Origin: Gammaproteobacteria bacterium
Lineage (GTDB): Bacteria > Pseudomonadota > Gammaproteobacteria > Pseudomonadales > Azotimanducaceae
NCBI GenBank assembly: GCA_003228415.1
Contig: QIDL01000490.1
Location: forward strand, 1 to 6,365
Length of the DNA stretch: 6,365 nt
Reading direction: 5' to 3'
In this document: one piece after another, positions 5,872 through 6,365 of the stretch
How positions within the stretch are numbered: position 1 is the first letter of the stretch
Layout of the letters: each line of letters begins with the position of its first letter
Notes under the pieces: model-generated
Told to the model about the DNA's origin: nothing
Database searches by the model: none
Seen by the model: only the letters and a program-made list of their open reading frames with translations
Position numbers and translations under genes: made by a program

Positions 5872-6066
5872 CATTGGGTTTAGGACGATAAGGCGAGAAT
5901 CTGGCGTCTGGCCAGGTGAATGGCTGGCGATGATGTGGGCCGATCTCGCCAGCCGATTTGTGAAGACCCAGAGGATCGCCTGGACGACGGTCATGAAGCG
6001 TCGAATTGAATCTCAGCGGTGATGAGTCCGGTCACTCTTCTCGGCGGTTGCCTGGGCGGAGCCTGT
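5866..6066 (-). repeat. Direct repeat copy 2: 3' end of an IS91-like element (partner at 3469-3669)
   Basis: Same orientation as copy 1 and offset by exactly 2397 bases. This copy is less broken: to the right it continues into more transposase (6067-6308), and its coding part ends with a normal TGA (5991-5993) after FDAS. The perfect 9-bp inverted repeat is at 5922-5930 and 5946-5954. Recombination between the two copies would remove a 2397-base circle carrying the ardC relic and fic. Confidence 0.85.
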
Positions 6067-6365
6067 TGCTGATGGACGTGGTCGAGATTCTTTTGGATGA
6101 GGTGTGGCTGAGTGATGGCCGCGATGACGCGCAACCTGCCACCGCACCTTGGACACAGCTCGATGTCGATGTTGAACACGCGCTTGAGCCTCTCAGCCCA
6201 GGAAAGGGGGGCGAGGGGTGGTCGGGTGATGTACCGGTATAGCCGTTCCAGACGAGCTGCTTCAGCGAATGCAACGAGAAAGTCAGGGACAGGTGACCGC
6301 GATTCCGGTCACCCGAGTGAGCTTTCTGGCCCGAGTGCACAACTCCTCTCGCCAGCTATCGTCCA
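5991..6365 (-). pseudogene. IS91-family rolling-circle transposase, C-terminal relic with internal deletion and upstream stop/frameshift
   Basis: Fragment of a transposase of the IS91/IS801 type (Y2_Tnp, HUH single-strand nickase), which moves DNA by rolling-circle replication. Reading leftward from 6308, the stop-free frame gives AEAARLERLYRYITRPPLA, then PLSWAERLKRVFNIDIELCPRCGG, RLRVIAAITQPHLIQKNLDHV and APPRQPPRRVTG, ending at the TGA 5993-5991. In the family about a hundred residues separate the RYITRPPLA block from the TWAQRLKRVF-like block; here they are adjacent (junction about 6205-6215). Upstream, a TGA at 6311-6309 closes the frame, and the neighbouring frame reads LTFSLHS, resembling the family's GFSLHA block, so a frameshift near 6260-6270 is likely. 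The N-terminal catalytic domain lies beyond the window or is lost. It cannot be active as it stands. Confidence 0.82.

Noticed and set aside
6032..6340. A 102-codon minus-strand frame beside the IS91 transposase relic
   Set aside because: Only a short LTFSLHS segment looks like the family, best explained by a frameshift in the transposase; the rest overlaps the true frame and is a shadow.

Overview
The window looks like a piece of a proteobacterial chromosome, most likely gammaproteobacterial. This rests on gene content (a ctaB/SCO cytochrome oxidase assembly pair, an ArdC-type antirestriction remnant, IS5- and IS91-family transposase remnants) and not on any diagnostic RNA; no rRNA or tRNA gene was recognised. 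It splits into an ordinary housekeeping edge on the left (1-1300) and an accessory, heavily rearranged region on the right (about 1455-6365).

Left edge: the 3' part of ctaB (heme O synthase) overlaps by ATGA a complete SCO1/SenC-type copper chaperone gene. Both serve assembly of heme-copper terminal oxidase. Next comes a doubly broken FAD-dependent (DAO-family) oxidoreductase relic (1456-1966). A small intact gene for an exported glycine-zipper protein follows (2109-2435). An IS5-family element sits exactly at that gene's stop codon, and its transposase has lost its start codon, carries a frameshift and two nonsense codons, and lacks its 3' end.

Right part: two directly repeated copies of about 195 bp (3475-3669 and 5872-6066, 7 mismatches, no gaps) carry the 3' end of an IS91-like rolling-circle transposase, read on the minus strand, plus its downstream end with a perfect 9-bp hairpin. 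They bracket a 2.2-kb cargo. The cargo holds an ArdC antirestriction gene whose middle is deleted and whose 3' end is fused to transposase sequence, and the one large intact gene of the region, a 517-residue class II Fic protein (4235-5788). Fic carries a complete HPxxxGNGRxxR-type motif, an S-x3-E-G inhibitory motif and an N-terminal region resembling AbiEi-type antitoxin/regulator proteins. Directly upstream of its start lie five tandem 24-bp A+T-rich units (4114-4233) that overlap the likely promoter and ribosome binding site.

The most interesting unit is this Fic gene with its repeat array. The N-terminal domain may bind the array and repress its own gene, giving a one-gene regulator plus AMP-transferase module. 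The direct IS91-like ends suggest how it arrived or could be mobilised. The binding and the mobility are inference; the repeats, motifs and gene breaks are visible in the sequence. A second theme is decay by internal deletion: the oxidoreductase, ArdC and IS91 transposase relics each keep recognisable flanks but have lost their middle.
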